From: an uncultured bacterium
Lineage (GTDB): Bacteria > Patescibacteria > ABY1 > SG8-24 > 2-12-FULL-60-25
Assembly (NCBI GenBank): GCA_937863195.1
Contig: CALMET010000051.1
Location: 1-14,338 of the forward strand
Length of the DNA: 14,338 nt
Direction: 5' to 3'
Shown here: piece by piece, positions 7,688-13,655 of the stretch
How the letters are laid out: each line of letters opens with the position of its first letter
Numbering within the stretch: position 1 is the first letter of the stretch
Position numbers and translations under genes: made by a program
Notes under the pieces: model-generated
The model's database searches: none
The model's input: only the letters and a program-made list of their open reading frames with translations
What the model was told of the DNA's origin: nothing

Positions 7688-8437
7688 TTATGCAGTGATG
7701 GGATGGTTTTGATTGTGGTATGCACTGACAACGTCAAAGGCTTGATCATAGGTGTTTTTATAGACATGAGCATCGGTAATATACCCATCCATTACACCAA
7801 GTTCAATTGAAGCGTTAAGAGCTTCTTTGAGCTTGGTTGCTACCACGTTTGCGATATCGGCAAAAACAACCAAGTCGCTGATATTTTTTTGATAAGCGTC
7901 TTGGGAACGCATAAAGAAATGGGTGTTTAGGACGTATTGACCTTCTTTGATTTTATGAAGTCTAAACTGCAAAGAAACGATACAGGGGAGATAATCGTTA
8001 AAGGGTGACTCTTTTACATTTTTATAATCCTCGTAGGTCGGAAATACCATCACGGCCTTTTTACTCTCAGGGATACGAGTCAGTCTGTGTACAACGAAGT
8101 CAACTAAGTTTCCTTCTTCAATGCGTTTTTTATAACTTTTTGCACCCGTGCGAAATGATGGCGTAATATCGAAGTCCGTCACTGTATCCGCTTCAAAAGC
8201 GAGCTTACGCATGGTGGCAATAGATTCTTGACTAGCGTATTTTTGAATAATTGGATCGTTGTCGTGATTGGCGTAACCTTTTACAATCATTCGAACTCCA
8301 TGCAGAGCAAAGCGGGCGCGATGCTCGTCATACTCTAAGTTTCCATTTTTCATACAGGTCTCAACTAGACCGATCCATGCTTCACCTAGCGAGTTCGCTT
8401 CAATGGTACAACCAAAATTATAAGGGTGGAGGTTCAT
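7688..8437 (-). CDS. Thymidylate synthase family protein, possible dCMP (hydroxy)methylase
   Basis: This 249-residue protein carries the thymidylate synthase signature in its C-terminal half. The nucleophile is Cys152 in LPCIVSLQF, followed by the phosphate-binding RSQD (177-180) and TDAHVYKN (221-228), equivalent to GDxHxYxNH. The residue 11 after the RS arginine, Asn177 in E. coli ThyA, is Asp188 here. Asn at this site selects dUMP, whereas Asp is found in dCMP hydroxymethylases such as T4 gp42, so a cytosine nucleotide is the predicted substrate. The product would be 5-methyl- or 5-hydroxymethyl-dCMP/CMP, with methylenetetrahydrofolate as carbon donor. The alignment there is by eye: the ThyA segment GLPFN is not conserved, and insertions of about 5 and 6 residues flank it. 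It is first in its operon behind a consensus promoter. No Shine-Dalgarno precedes the ATG. An ordinary ThyA is less likely. Confidence 0.75.
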   Translation of the reverse strand: MNLHPYNFGCTIEANSLGEAWIGLVETCMKNGNLEYDEHRARFALHGVRMIVKGYANHDNDPIIQKYASQESIATMRKLAFEADTVTDFDITPSFRTGAKSYKKRIEEGNLVDFVVHRLTRIPESKKAVMVFPTYEDYKNVKESPFNDYLPCIVSLQFRLHKIKEGQYVLNTHFFMRSQDAYQKNISDLVVFADIANVVATKLKEALNASIELGVMDGYITDAHVYKNTYDQAFDVVSAYHNQNHPITA

Positions 8438-8475
8438 AAAAAGTCGATAGGTTTATAAGGGCGACGGAACAAATT

Positions 8476-8504
8476 ATTATAACAAGATATTCATTATTTG
8501 TCAA
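8476..8504 (-). promoter_or_regulatory. Consensus sigma-70-type promoter of the minus-strand operon
   Basis: On the minus strand a perfect TTGACA (8499-8504) is exactly 17 bases from a perfect TATAAT (8476-8481). Transcription would start about 30 bases before the TS-family start codon, leaving a short leader without a Shine-Dalgarno. Confidence 0.85.
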
Positions 8505-8552
8505 TATTTTATAAAAGCACCAGTATTAGGTTGAGGAAAGCGCACCCATATA

Positions 8553-8582
8553 TTGACGGGTGTTCAGTAATTTTGATATGCT
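8553..8582 (+). promoter_or_regulatory. Candidate promoter for the T-box transcript
   Basis: TTGACG (8553-8558) is followed after 18 bases by TATGCT (8577-8582), which is 5/6 and 4/6 to consensus. The predicted start near 8589 lies just upstream of T-box stem I. An inverted repeat, CACCC (8543-8547) and GGGTG (8558-8562), straddles the -35 box and could be an operator. Confidence 0.55.
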
Positions 8583-8617
8583 CTATCCGTTGCCCTTTCC
8601 ATCTAAACCAAAACCGT

Positions 8618-8904
8618 TTGTATTCAAAGAAGGAGTAATTCTAGGTTTCCTGCAAAGCGAGTGGGGGATAGTGTGAGCCCCGCCATAGCCGTGAATGAAA
8701 TTGGACTTTGAAGAGGTGATTACTGCTTCGTTGTGGTAATCCGGAAACCCACCGTCATCATAGGGAATGGGATAGATTTGTCCCTAAGAAAGATTAATCA
8801 GTTTTTTTCTGATTAATAAAATGAGGTGGTACCGCGGGATGAATGCATCTCGTCCTCATGTACGTCACAATTGTGGCGTCATGAGGACGAGATGCATTTT
8901 GTTT
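8618..8904 (+). promoter_or_regulatory. T-box riboswitch leader, predicted Ile (AUU) specifier
   Basis: The T-box sequence GAGGTGGTACCGCGGGA (8823-8839) matches the conserved motif, with UGGU able to pair with an uncharged tRNA ending ACCA. Stem I is recognisable: the base pairs CAAAG (8625-8629) with CTTTG (8706-8710). The S-turn is AGTA (8634-8637) opposite GAA (8697-8699), and ATTC (8638-8641) pairs with GAAT (8693-8696). The distal loop contains TAGTGTGAGCCCC. The codon directly after the S-turn GAA is ATT (8700-8702), giving isoleucine. Stem II is GATTAC/GTAATC (8718-8723, 8736-8741). An AT-rich hairpin (8793-8817) precedes the antiterminator, in which ATGAGG (8821-8826) pairs with CCTCAT (8854-8859), mutually exclusive with the terminator. 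Uncharged tRNA should therefore switch on the downstream cluster. The riboswitch call is secure; the specifier reading is less so. Confidence 0.93.
8842..8904 (+). terminator. Regulated terminator of the T-box leader
   Basis: A 19-bp perfect stem joins 8842-8860 and 8880-8898. It is extended by an apical helix, ACGTCACA (8862-8869) with TGTGGCGT (8872-8879), and followed by TTTTGTTT. Its 5' arm contains the CCTCAT needed for the antiterminator, so the two folds exclude each other. Confidence 0.92.
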
Positions 8905-8934
8905 CTCGTATTTCTCAAGGAAAAAGGTGACAAC

Positions 8935-9693
8935 GTGGATCGTACTTCGTTCTTTTCGCAATTTCGGTTTGATTCTGCTCTAGCGGGCGCCTATGGTATC
9001 GAGCGTGAGTTCTTTTTGTCTGATGAAGAAGGCATGCCTGTACCAAGGTCGCCTGAATTCTTGGCACGAATGAATGATTCGGCTTGGACATATGAGCTCT
9101 CGGCATGCCAGGTTGAGCATCGCACGTCTCCTGAATATGCGCTTGCAAGGATCATGGCTTCTTTGCAGGCCTCTCATGAGAGCGCTATCGCTGTAGCGCA
9201 AGCAATGGGCGCGCGACTCATCGCTCTTGAGGTCGCTCCAGTAAATATGTCGCTGGATGTGTATCCGCATGATGAGCGTTATCAGCTGCTTGCTAAGCAG
9301 CTACCGTGCGAAACATTGCGCGCAGCCTGTCGTGTCGCCGGCATCCATATTCATCATGGAGCAAAGAACCTTGAGGATGCGATTCGTATCCACAACGTTG
9401 TTGTAGATCGGCTCGAGGACTTCATTCGTATGGGTGACCATAGTAACGGCGAGCGCATGCGCTTGTATCAAAACATGGCCACAAACTGGAAGCCGCCACG
9501 TTATGAATCCGCTGAGCATCTCTATACTGTTGCGCGTGAACAAGGCTTTGCCAGTAATCCTCGTGATTGTTGGCACCTGGTGAGAATCAGTCGTCACGGG
9601 ACGGTTGAGCTGCGTATGTTTGGCATGACGGCTGAGCTGTCGCGGATCGCGCATTGGATAGGCGCACTTGGCGAAGTCGTCGCCAATCGTTAA
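8935..9693 (+). CDS. Short GCS2-type carboxylate-amine ligase
   Basis: This belongs to the glutamate-cysteine ligase 2 family (PF04107; YbdK and EgtA relatives), which joins a carboxylate to an amine using ATP. Family motifs in order are GIEREFF (residues 21-27, metal-binding Glu), ELSACQVEHRTSP (54-66), AGIHIHHG (135-142, for the usual GxHVHVG) and HGTVELRMFG (221-230). I chose GTG at 8935, preceded by AAAGGTG 5 bases upstream. The longer frame from 8821 would translate the T-box terminator, so it is not the start. At 252 residues it is much shorter than YbdK (about 370), mostly through loss of the middle and the C-terminal tail, so activity on glutamate and cysteine should not be assumed. 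It is the first gene behind the T-box, so its expression should rise when the cognate aminoacyl-tRNA is scarce. Confidence 0.85.
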   Translation: MDRTSFFSQFRFDSALAGAYGIEREFFLSDEEGMPVPRSPEFLARMNDSAWTYELSACQVEHRTSPEYALARIMASLQASHESAIAVAQAMGARLIALEVAPVNMSLDVYPHDERYQLLAKQLPCETLRAACRVAGIHIHHGAKNLEDAIRIHNVVVDRLEDFIRMGDHSNGERMRLYQNMATNWKPPRYESAEHLYTVAREQGFASNPRDCWHLVRISRHGTVELRMFGMTAELSRIAHWIGALGEVVANR

Positions 9694-9702
9694 TCTTCAC
9701 TT

Positions 9703-9741
9703 ACTGAGAGCGGGGCATACGCCCAGCTCTCAGTCTCTTTT
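9703..9741 (+). terminator. Internal terminator-like hairpin before the AstE-like gene
   Basis: ACTGAGAGC (9703-9711) pairs perfectly with GCTCTCAGT (9726-9734). Inside, GGGC (9713-9716) pairs with GCCC (9721-9724) around an ATAC loop. CTCTTTT follows, and the next start codon is the base after it. It probably ends or attenuates transcripts between the ligase and the rest of the cluster. Confidence 0.75.
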
Positions 9742-10671
9742 ATGAAATTACCCACTCACACTTGCCGAATCATCGGCACCAGATCAGGCCCATCGGTGGC
9801 TATTATTGGAGGTACTCACGGTGATGAGTTAACCGGTATTGAGGTTGTAAAACATTTTTTAAAAACCTTCTCTCTCGATGACTGTTCAGCGGGCTTAGAG
9901 GTTGAAGGAGATATTAACGGGGAGTTGTTTTTGATTTTTGGTAATCCTGAAGCGATTAAGTTGCGCCAACGTGGCACAACCGACGGGCGAGATTTAAACC
10001 GGTATTTTATCGAAGAAGATTTGAACCGAGCTCCATCTGCCAATGATCCATACGATCTCATTAGGGCACGCGAATTAGCGCCGATATTGGCGCACGCGGA
10101 TTATGTCTTTGATATCCATGCGACAAGTAGTGACTCGCCGCCATTTCTTGTTTGCGGACAAGACTCGCCTAAACATCGAGAATTTTTTCAGTTATTCTCT
10201 GCGGATTATGTCTTGATGGATCAACAAAATATTCTTGCCGTGGACGAAGGTATGGAGAATCGCGGAACGACGGATGCCTACGTTGAGCTTCATGGCGGTA
10301 TGGCAATCGGATATGAAACAGGCAAAGAAGATGATCTGAGTAGGCTTAAGAGCGCAATTAATGATTTGCAAAGAGTGCTGCAATATATCGGCACCTTAAA
10401 GAAAGAAGAGGCGATCAAAATCTCAACGCGCTTTCAGAAAATATTTACACTCTCTCATTCGGTGCAGGCCAAGTCTGACCATTTTGAATATGAGCCTGGG
10501 ATGGACAACGGTTGGCAAGAAGTAAAACGAGGGCAAAAAATAGGTCGTTACATTGAAGGTGGTAATGAGATCGCGCCAGATGATGGTATGTTGCTTTTTC
10601 CTAAATCGGTCCAAAAGGTGAGAAAGGGGAAGAACCTTTATTATATTGCTCAGCGTGTTTCTGAGAAATGA
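9742..10671 (+). CDS. AstE/AspA-like zinc hydrolase (M14 family)
   Basis: A 309-residue member of the succinylglutamate desuccinylase/aspartoacylase family, zinc enzymes that cleave N-acyl amino acids or related amides. The zinc motif HGDE (His26, Glu29) sits in GGTHGDELTG. DLNR follows near 84-87 and DIHAT (residues about 119-123) supplies the third zinc ligand. GYETGK further on fits the catalytic Glu region. Length and motif order fit a complete enzyme. The C-terminal ~90 residues look like the usual beta-rich domain. No Shine-Dalgarno is visible, because the ATG immediately follows the T run of a hairpin. Between an amide-forming ligase and an S66 peptidase, it may trim or release an acyl or peptide group from the cluster product (inference). 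The true substrate cannot be read from sequence. Confidence 0.85.
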   Translation: MKLPTHTCRIIGTRSGPSVAIIGGTHGDELTGIEVVKHFLKTFSLDDCSAGLEVEGDINGELFLIFGNPEAIKLRQRGTTDGRDLNRYFIEEDLNRAPSANDPYDLIRARELAPILAHADYVFDIHATSSDSPPFLVCGQDSPKHREFFQLFSADYVLMDQQNILAVDEGMENRGTTDAYVELHGGMAIGYETGKEDDLSRLKSAINDLQRVLQYIGTLKKEEAIKISTRFQKIFTLSHSVQAKSDHFEYEPGMDNGWQEVKRGQKIGRYIEGGNEIAPDDGMLLFPKSVQKVRKGKNLYYIAQRVSEK

Positions 10672-10694
10672 GACTTTACGCCACAGAATGAAAT

Positions 10695-11747
10695 ATGTAT
10701 CGTGTAATTATGAACGGTATCATGAGATTAAAAAAAGGCGATACAATTGCCCTTGTAACGCCGTCATGGGCTGGACCAGCGCAATATCCATGGGTTTTTG
10801 ATCAAGGCATTCAACGATTGAAAGAGCTAGGTTTTGTCATTAAAGAATTTTCTTCTACGCGTGCTGGTCAGGCCGAGTTACAGGCGAATCCCAAGCTAAG
10901 AGCCGATGATATTAACGCTGCTTTTAGAGATCCTGAGGTAAAGGGGATTATCGCTTCCATCGGCGGTGAAGATTCGATCAGGATATTGCCATACCTTGAC
11001 AAAGAGGTGGTGATGAAGAATCCAAAATTCTTTATGGGTTTTTCAGACACGACCACGTTACTTGTGTGGCTGCGCATGCACGGTATTATCTCATTTCACG
11101 GTCCTTCTGTTATGGCTGGTTTTGCAGAGCAGGGATCGTTCCCAACGGAATTTAGAGATCATCTCGAGGCTATGTTATTTTCTGACTGGTCTCGTTTCAC
11201 TCTCCGTCCGTACGCTGAATGGACCGAGCAGATCCTTCCATGGGAAAAGAAAGAGAATCTCGGTATTAAGAGGATATTTGAGCCGAATAAGGGTTGGAAT
11301 GTTGTAAATAACGTCGAAGGAGAGCGCCGCGGCGAACTTTTTGGCGGATGTATCGAGGTATTGGAGTTTTTGAAAGGAACTGAATATTGGCCTGCGAAAG
11401 AATTCTGGAGCGGAAAGGTGCTTTTTTTGGAGAATTCCGAAGAAGCTCCATCGATAGATCGCATAAAAAGGATTTTGCGCAATTATGGCGCACAGGGTGT
11501 CTTTGAGAGGATCACCGGCCTTTTGATTGGTAGAGGTTGTAATTACGACAATGACTCAAAAAAGGATCTGGAGCGCGCCGTATATCAAGTTGTCGTGGAA
11601 GAATACGGTGGAAAACATGTTCCTATAATCGCAAATATGGACTTCGGGCATACTTTTCCGCAATGGATATTGCCAATTGGCGGCATGGTTGAATTAGATA
11701 CGGGAGAAAAACGCCTCGAGTTAATTGAATCACCGTTTATAAGCTAA
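10695..11747 (+). CDS. S66 family serine peptidase, MccF/LD-carboxypeptidase-like
   Basis: A 350-residue S66 peptidase. The N-terminal KKGDTIALVTPS is typical of the family. The nucleophile is Ser94 in GGEDSIRILPYLD, close to the MccF-type GGxxSNxLLPYLD. GFSDTTTLL (115-123), Glu246 in LFLENSEEAP and His319 in DFGHTFPQ complete the expected Ser-Glu-His triad. Relatives are either murein LD-carboxypeptidases or MccF, which inactivates microcin C-type aminoacyl-nucleotides by cutting the bond between the amino acid and the nucleotide part. The GGEDS context favours the MccF side. With ligase and nucleotide genes around it, self-protection or processing of an aminoacyl-nucleotide is plausible (inference). 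Starts at 10710 or 10722 are also possible and fit family N-termini better; none has a ribosome binding site. Confidence 0.87.
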   Translation: MYRVIMNGIMRLKKGDTIALVTPSWAGPAQYPWVFDQGIQRLKELGFVIKEFSSTRAGQAELQANPKLRADDINAAFRDPEVKGIIASIGGEDSIRILPYLDKEVVMKNPKFFMGFSDTTTLLVWLRMHGIISFHGPSVMAGFAEQGSFPTEFRDHLEAMLFSDWSRFTLRPYAEWTEQILPWEKKENLGIKRIFEPNKGWNVVNNVEGERRGELFGGCIEVLEFLKGTEYWPAKEFWSGKVLFLENSEEAPSIDRIKRILRNYGAQGVFERITGLLIGRGCNYDNDSKKDLERAVYQVVVEEYGGKHVPIIANMDFGHTFPQWILPIGGMVELDTGEKRLELIESPFIS

Positions 11748-11752
11748 AGATT

Positions 11753-12565
11753 ATGAAAATTACCCCATCAGAAATCAAGAAACTGAGTTATGTAGACTTT
11801 ATCTCGCTCATCAATCAGTGGAATGTGCCGCCAGGAGCTTATGTGACAGTTTCAAAGTGGGTAAATTATGGAAAGGTGGATGAAGCATCCTCGCTTCTTG
11901 AAGTGGCTTGCACGACAGGGTTTTCGTCGCGCGAAATGGCGGTTCTTTCGGGGTGTCGCGCCATGGGTTTCGATCTTTCAGAGAATTCGGTTGTTGCGGC
12001 TCGGCGGAATGCAGAAGGATACGCACCAAAAAATAATCTGAGATATGAACAAGCGAACGGGTTATCGTTTAATTCAGATGAAGCGTTTTCTCATGTGGTT
12101 GTCGGGGCTTCGTTGGGGTTCTTTCCAAGCGCTGAAGAGATGGTTGAAAAATGCACTTCTTGGCTTCAGGATGGCGGTTGTCTTTTAGCATCTCCATTTT
12201 ATGCGGTAAAAAGCGTTCCTGATGAGCTTGTTGAGAAGTGTAGGCAGGTTTTTGGTATTACGGTAACGGTACGTCCATATGACGAGATCATGAAGCCATA
12301 TAGATCGCTTGAATTATTGTATGAAGATCGTTGCTCTCTAAGAAAGGAGAGTGAAGAAGAACTGCACTATTACTGTAGATCAACAATCGATAAAGCGTGT
12401 AAAGAATTAGGCATCGAAGACAGCGATCTTTATTCAGCGATGTATGATCGCTTGATGGAAATCAAGAAAACGACAAATGAGTTAAGGGAATACCAAGAGT
12501 ACGCCGTACTTGTTTTGCGATATAGGCAATCAGTGTACCCAGACAGGTATACGGAGTTGTTTTAA
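11753..12565 (+). CDS. Class I SAM-dependent methyltransferase
   Basis: A 270-residue methyltransferase. The SAM-binding loop LLEVACTTGFSSREMA (residues 48-63) follows an N-terminal helical part, and GFDLSENSV (72-80) provides the acidic residue that binds the SAM ribose. The usual GxGxG is relaxed to ACTTG. A post-SAM segment with HVVVGASLGFFPSAEEM (about 113-129) and a DGG turn completes the Rossmann core. The last ~110 residues are charged and helical, probably the substrate-recognition part. It starts 5 bases after the stop of the S66 gene and ends 5 bases before the dCTP-deaminase-like gene, so it lies inside one operon. It is not closely similar, by eye, to the methyltransferase inside the HAM1 fusion. 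Its substrate is unknown; a small molecule made by the cluster is more likely than DNA, because no DNA-methyltransferase catalytic motif is seen. Confidence 0.8.
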   Translation: MKITPSEIKKLSYVDFISLINQWNVPPGAYVTVSKWVNYGKVDEASSLLEVACTTGFSSREMAVLSGCRAMGFDLSENSVVAARRNAEGYAPKNNLRYEQANGLSFNSDEAFSHVVVGASLGFFPSAEEMVEKCTSWLQDGGCLLASPFYAVKSVPDELVEKCRQVFGITVTVRPYDEIMKPYRSLELLYEDRCSLRKESEEELHYYCRSTIDKACKELGIEDSDLYSAMYDRLMEIKKTTNELREYQEYAVLVLRYRQSVYPDRYTELF

Positions 12566-12570
12566 TCTCT

Positions 12571-13092
12571 ATGATTTTGACAGGAAAAGAAATCGTATCT
12601 CAAGTTGAAACGGGCGATATAACACTCGAGCCTTTTTCTGTCAGTCAAGTGAATCCGAATAGCTACAATTACCGACTCGGTAAGTGTTTGAAGGTTTTTA
12701 TTGGTTATGTTGGTGGAAAAAGTCGTTTTGAAGAAATCAGTCTTCCAGAAGAAGGATATGTGATAGAACCGGGGAGGATGTATCTTGGGCAAACGTTCGA
12801 AAAGATTGGAAGCGGGACATACTGTATGTCGCTTATCGGTCGAAGTTCCATGGGGCGCTTAGGTTTGTTTGTTCAATTGTCTGCGAATTTGGGGCATGTT
12901 ACTTCGAGTCATCAGTGGACATTGGAGATTGTGGCTGCTATGCCGTTTCGCCTGTACCCGGGGATGATTATCGGTCAAGTTTCTTTTTGGCAGGTCGAGG
13001 GGGATATTGCGCCGTATCTCGGTCTCTATGGCAAGATGAGTATGCCAACAGAGTCCGTGTTAATGGAAAAAGGATATGATTTTAACCGGTAG
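12571..13092 (+). CDS. dCTP deaminase family protein, first of two tandem copies
   Basis: A 173-residue member of the dCTP deaminase/dUTPase superfamily; Dcd converts dCTP to dUTP in homotrimers with shared active sites. GRSSMGRLGL (90-99) matches GRSSLARLGL of E. coli Dcd, with Ser92 and Arg96 at the Ser111 and Arg115 positions. QWTLEI (115-120) retains the catalytic Glu (119, for Glu138), and RLYPGMIIGQVSF (127-139) is the conserved strand. The histidine of VHVTAH (E. coli His121) is Gln102 here. N-terminal MILTGKEI and NPNSYNYRLG are typical of Dcd. The gene overlaps the second copy by 17 bases, which suggests coupled translation and perhaps a mixed complex. The substrate could be dCTP or a modified pyrimidine nucleotide. 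Confidence 0.85.
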   Translation: MILTGKEIVSQVETGDITLEPFSVSQVNPNSYNYRLGKCLKVFIGYVGGKSRFEEISLPEEGYVIEPGRMYLGQTFEKIGSGTYCMSLIGRSSMGRLGLFVQLSANLGHVTSSHQWTLEIVAAMPFRLYPGMIIGQVSFWQVEGDIAPYLGLYGKMSMPTESVLMEKGYDFNR

Positions 13093-13588
13093 CGAAATAC
13101 AGAAAAGGCATACCAACGGGCAGATCCGTATCGAGCCCTTTTCTTCTGATCGCTTAACAACGAATACCTACGATCTTGCGCTTGGTGGCAAGTTGCTAAA
13201 ATACACCGAAGATGTCTTAGATCCGAAAAAGGAAAACGCTTTTAAGGTTTTTGAAATTCCTGAAGAGGGGTACCAAATGAAGGCTGGAGAGTTCTTGCTG
13301 GCAGAAACAGTGGAAAAAATAGGAAGTAACCATCTCGTGCCAATCATTCATGCAAAATCAGGCACGGCTCGCATGGGTCTTTTCGTTCATGTAACTGCCG
13401 ATCTTTTCGATATAGGTTATTATGGAAAATCAACATTGCAGCTTTATGCAACCCTTCCGGTGCGTATTTATCCTGGTATGTTGATTGCTCAGGTGAGTTT
13501 TTGGGTACCGAAAGGGGAGATCGATCTCTACAGCGGTAAGTATCAAGGTGGTGAAGGTCCTCAGGCTTCGAAATCGCATCAAGGCTAG
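13076..13588 (+). CDS. dCTP deaminase-like paralog lacking the catalytic glutamate
   Basis: A 170-residue paralog of the preceding protein; both begin MILTGxEI and share EPFS, PEEGY and YPGM blocks, so a tandem duplication is likely. Here HAKSGTARMGLFVHVTA (92-108) keeps Ser95, Arg99 and His105. The strand KSTLQLYA has Gln122 where Dcd has its catalytic Glu (E. coli Glu138). Loss of that residue should disable simple deamination. The protein may therefore be a structural or regulatory partner of the first copy, or may catalyse something else. The ATG at 13076 lies inside the end of the first gene and is preceded by AAAAGGAT. Residues 159-170 form a short tail without clear homology. Confidence 0.82.
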   Translation: MILTGSEIQKRHTNGQIRIEPFSSDRLTTNTYDLALGGKLLKYTEDVLDPKKENAFKVFEIPEEGYQMKAGEFLLAETVEKIGSNHLVPIIHAKSGTARMGLFVHVTADLFDIGYYGKSTLQLYATLPVRIYPGMLIAQVSFWVPKGEIDLYSGKYQGGEGPQASKSHQG

Positions 13589-13655
13589 CAACAGGTGGAC
13601 GTGATGACTAAACTTTGGTAACCATAAGATAGTACCTTTAAAAATGGAGGCATTG

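Noticed and set aside
7688..8437. Ordinary thymidylate synthase (thyA)
   Set aside because: The GLPFN segment is lost, the base-selecting Asn appears to be Asp, and the gene is shorter and sits in a specialised operon.
8842..8898. Inverted repeat as an insertion-sequence end or attachment site
   Set aside because: It is fully explained as the T-box terminator stem, and no transposase or integrase is present nearby.
8821..8934. N-terminal extension of the GCS2-like protein starting at ATG 8821
   Set aside because: These bases are the T-box motif and its terminator hairpin. A GTG at 8935 with a proper ribosome binding site gives the family N-terminus.
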